Below are positions 7,186-8,724 of a DNA stretch of 8,724 nt, one piece after another. The notes below the pieces were generated by a model. It made no database searches, was not told the DNA's origin, and worked only from the letters and a program-made list of their open reading frames with translations. The position numbers and the translations under genes are program-made. The DNA comes from Bacteroidota bacterium (lineage in GTDB: Bacteria > Bacteroidota > Rhodothermia > Rhodothermales > UBA10348): assembly GCA_004356265.1 (NCBI GenBank), contig SMXK01000033.1, positions 1 to 8,724 of the forward strand, read 5' to 3'. Positions within the stretch are counted from its first letter, which is position 1, and each line of letters opens with the position of its first letter.

Positions 7186-8130
7186 TCAGATCCAGCGTTG
7201 TTTTACTACCAGTCCTTTCGAGGCCAGGAAATCGGTCACAGCGTGCACCGACTCCTTGACGCCTCTCGTGGCAAGCGGATCGCCAAAAGGCTGCAGACTC
7301 ACGAATACGCCATCAGGCTTCTGCCAGGCCTGAATTAATATTTCCTGGACAAGATCCGGTTCTTCGACGCGGACCTTGAAAATCAAACTTTCATTATTCA
7401 GATCGCGAAAGCCCTCTAGAATGATCGAATGGCCGCCCGGAAATGCATGAATTTGCTTTTCAAAAGTTGTAACCGCGGAAAGATCTCCTTCTAAAATAGA
7501 GTGGTGCATATCAGTTTTCTTAATAATCGCCGGGTGCGGAGCGGCCTCAGATATTTTTTCAAACCGCGCGTGGAAGATGTCTTTTTTCATCTCCCGCCAC
7601 TTCTCAGCATATTTGGTTGTGAGGGTGGCCGGGGGTGGATCCGATTCGGTTACCGAATACAGGCTTGTGGACGCGGCCTCGTCCAGCGCGAACTGGTAAT
7701 ATTCCTGGTGATCGGTTGTGAGAAGAAGAGATCCACGCTCTTTCAACCGTGTCGACAATAACTCAAAAAAAGGTGCCTGAAGAAGCCGGTGTTTCAGGTG
7801 CTTCTTTCGCGGCCACGGATCTGGAAAGTTGACATAAATCCGAGACAGGGTGCCGGGGGCCACAAGGTCACGAACCACAAATCGGGCGTCACCTCTGAAT
7901 AACCGCACATTCGAAATGTTTTCTCTGAGCATGCGTCTATACGCCCTCCAGACCGAACCCAAGGACACATCGACGCCGAGCAGGTTAGCATCCGAAAATT
8001 CTGCAGCCAGGTGTGAAAGATACCGGCCGTCGCCAAATCCGACTTCCACAACCAGTTCTGCGTTGCGTCCAAAACTAAGGGACGGGTCCAACGGCAGCCG
8101 AAGATCACCCGGTTTAATAATAATCCGCAT
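7186..8130 (-). CDS. trmB: tRNA (guanine-N7-)-methyltransferase with C-terminal extension
   Basis: TrmB transfers a methyl group from S-adenosylmethionine to N7 of guanine 46 in the variable loop of tRNAs. The product has 314 residues. SAM-binding motif I is VVEVGFGDGRYLSHLA (27-42), followed by LLGVDVS (50-56) and the FRGDARFVV block (78-86). The family signature NFPDPWPRKKHLKHRL (101-116) carries the catalytic aspartate and basic residues. TTDHQEYYQFAL (138-149) and TKYAEKW (172-178) complete the usual core, which ends near residue 192. About 120 further residues (PGGHSIILEGFR, LIFKVRVEEPDLVQEILIQAWQKPDG, SLQPFG) form an extra domain absent from E. coli TrmB (239). Long TrmB proteins are known from Thermotoga and Aquifex. 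The ATG at 8130 starts the catalytic domain a short way upstream of motif I. The gene lies 44 bases downstream of a secreted-protein gene on the same strand. Confidence 0.95.
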   Translation of the reverse strand: MRIIIKPGDLRLPLDPSLSFGRNAELVVEVGFGDGRYLSHLAAEFSDANLLGVDVSLGSVWRAYRRMLRENISNVRLFRGDARFVVRDLVAPGTLSRIYVNFPDPWPRKKHLKHRLLQAPFFELLSTRLKERGSLLLTTDHQEYYQFALDEAASTSLYSVTESDPPPATLTTKYAEKWREMKKDIFHARFEKISEAAPHPAIIKKTDMHHSILEGDLSAVTTFEKQIHAFPGGHSIILEGFRDLNNESLIFKVRVEEPDLVQEILIQAWQKPDGVFVSLQPFGDPLATRGVKESVHAVTDFLASKGLVVKQRWI

Positions 8131-8174
8131 GAGAGAATCGAGGATTCGATGTGTTTCCCAGAACAGTCCTGCGA

Positions 8175-8724
8175 CTATTTAGCCCACCGTGACTCGGGTA
8201 AATAAGCCTCCTCGACCTCGGGGGCGCCAGATCGTCCATCGTACATCCATTCCGTTATCCAGTATCTCGAACCATCGAAGAACATCTGAATACTGTTGAT
8301 GCCGCGACCCCGCGAAGGGCCGTTCTCTTCGCTCCTCCACTCGTACGTGCTCCACACATGCACATTACTGCCATGGCGCCTGACCTCGCGATAAATTTCG
8401 TATTCATAAAACGGATTGGGGGCCGGGCCGGGAGGACCGTGAAAATCAGCCAACGTTATGACGGATGCCTCAGGTTTCCCGTTCGGACCATCACGAACAA
8501 TCACAATCTGGGCATCAGGATGATGCAGAGAACGGTCTCGCGCGACCTCCCTCTCGACGCCCGCGGGGCCTGAGACAACTTCGTAATAGGCCTTCATGAT
8601 GCCCTCGATTGTTGTCACATCCTCTTGCCTGACTTCGTCCTGAGCTATTGCTGACTGGTAGCGGGAGAGAGCCGCGGCGGCAAAAACTCCAACGACGATG
8701 ACAGAGCAGATGATTTTCTTAAAC
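8175..8724 (-). CDS. Secreted protein with probable NTF2/SnoaL-like fold (start cut by window edge)
   Basis: Function unknown. The frame is open from its TAG stop to the right edge, giving 182 visible residues. The first are FKKIICSVIVVGVFAAAALS, a basic then hydrophobic stretch ending in AIA before QDE: a Sec signal peptide with a signal peptidase I site and no lipobox. The last base at the edge (C on the plus strand) fits an ATG completed by two bases outside, which would give a 183-residue precursor and a mature protein of about 155. Mature features include TTIEGIMKAYYEVVSGPAG, ARDRSLHHPDAQIVIV, FYEYEIYREVRRHGSNVHVWSTYEWR and GINSIQMFFDGSRYWITEWMYD. The pattern of an N-terminal helix, H-H-P block and terminal W-rich strands resembles NTF2-like SnoaL/DUF4440-type proteins of envelope or periplasm. 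A GTG at 8618 is an unlikely start because it would discard the signal peptide. trmB follows 44 bases downstream and may share its transcript. Confidence 0.85.
   Translation of the reverse strand, partial: FKKIICSVIVVGVFAAAALSRYQSAIAQDEVRQEDVTTIEGIMKAYYEVVSGPAGVEREVARDRSLHHPDAQIVIVRDGPNGKPEASVITLADFHGPPGPAPNPFYEYEIYREVRRHGSNVHVWSTYEWRSEENGPSRGRGINSIQMFFDGSRYWITEWMYDGRSGAPEVEEAYLPESRWAK

Noticed and set aside
8131..8174. Short dyads (GAATC-GAG-GATTC and ATCGA-GGAT-TCGAT) between the secreted-protein gene and trmB
   Set aside because: They are mutually exclusive 5-bp stems with no T-tract, within what chance would give in 44 bases.
1..8724. A hidden defence, mobile or biosynthetic gene system
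   Set aside because: Every substantial frame is explained by a housekeeping family or the secreted NTF2-like protein. No transposase, toxin-antitoxin pair, nuclease, reverse transcriptase, CRISPR spacing or attachment-site repeat was seen.

Overview
The window is a compact stretch of bacterial chromosome holding eight protein genes. Nearly all of it is coding, and the longest gap between genes is about 160 bases. All the recognisable products are conserved housekeeping proteins. The balanced base composition, the mostly weak or absent Shine-Dalgarno sequences, and the protein sequences (RuvA, the stand-alone biotin carboxylase, the C-terminally extended TrmB) would fit a marine or environmental member of the Bacteroidota/Rhodothermota group. 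That placement is an impression from family resemblance, not a demonstrated assignment.

Layout, left to right. The synthetase half of a glutamine-dependent NAD+ synthase (nadE, cut by the left edge) is followed 12 bases later by the Holliday-junction protein ruvA on the same strand, so the two probably share a transcript. ruvA converges on, and overlaps by 26 bases, a gene for a MscS-type mechanosensitive channel on the minus strand. A 153-base divergent spacer with a perfect AT-rich inverted repeat separates mscS from typA (bipA), a translational GTPase. typA converges on a minus-strand gene for a zinc-finger-less DnaJ/CbpA-type co-chaperone. A second divergent spacer of 160 bases carries a consensus -10 box for the co-chaperone and a set of repeated motifs in front of accC (biotin carboxylase). 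accC converges, 13 bases apart, on trmB (tRNA m7G46 methyltransferase) on the minus strand. Upstream of trmB and on the same strand is a gene for a small secreted protein with an apparent NTF2/SnoaL-like fold, cut by the right edge. Its signal peptide shows that it starts further upstream than its first internal start codon would suggest.

Functionally the genes cover cofactor synthesis (NAD+), recombination (RuvA), osmotic safety (MscS), ribosome-linked stress response (TypA), protein folding (J-protein), carboxylation (AccC) and tRNA modification (TrmB). They do not form a single pathway, and three convergent and two divergent junctions split them into short transcription units. I looked for a novel defence, mobile or biosynthetic system and see no evidence of one. 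No RNA genes, insertion sequences, CRISPR arrays or origins were recognised. The most notable non-coding signals are the motif cluster upstream of accC and the palindrome between mscS and typA.
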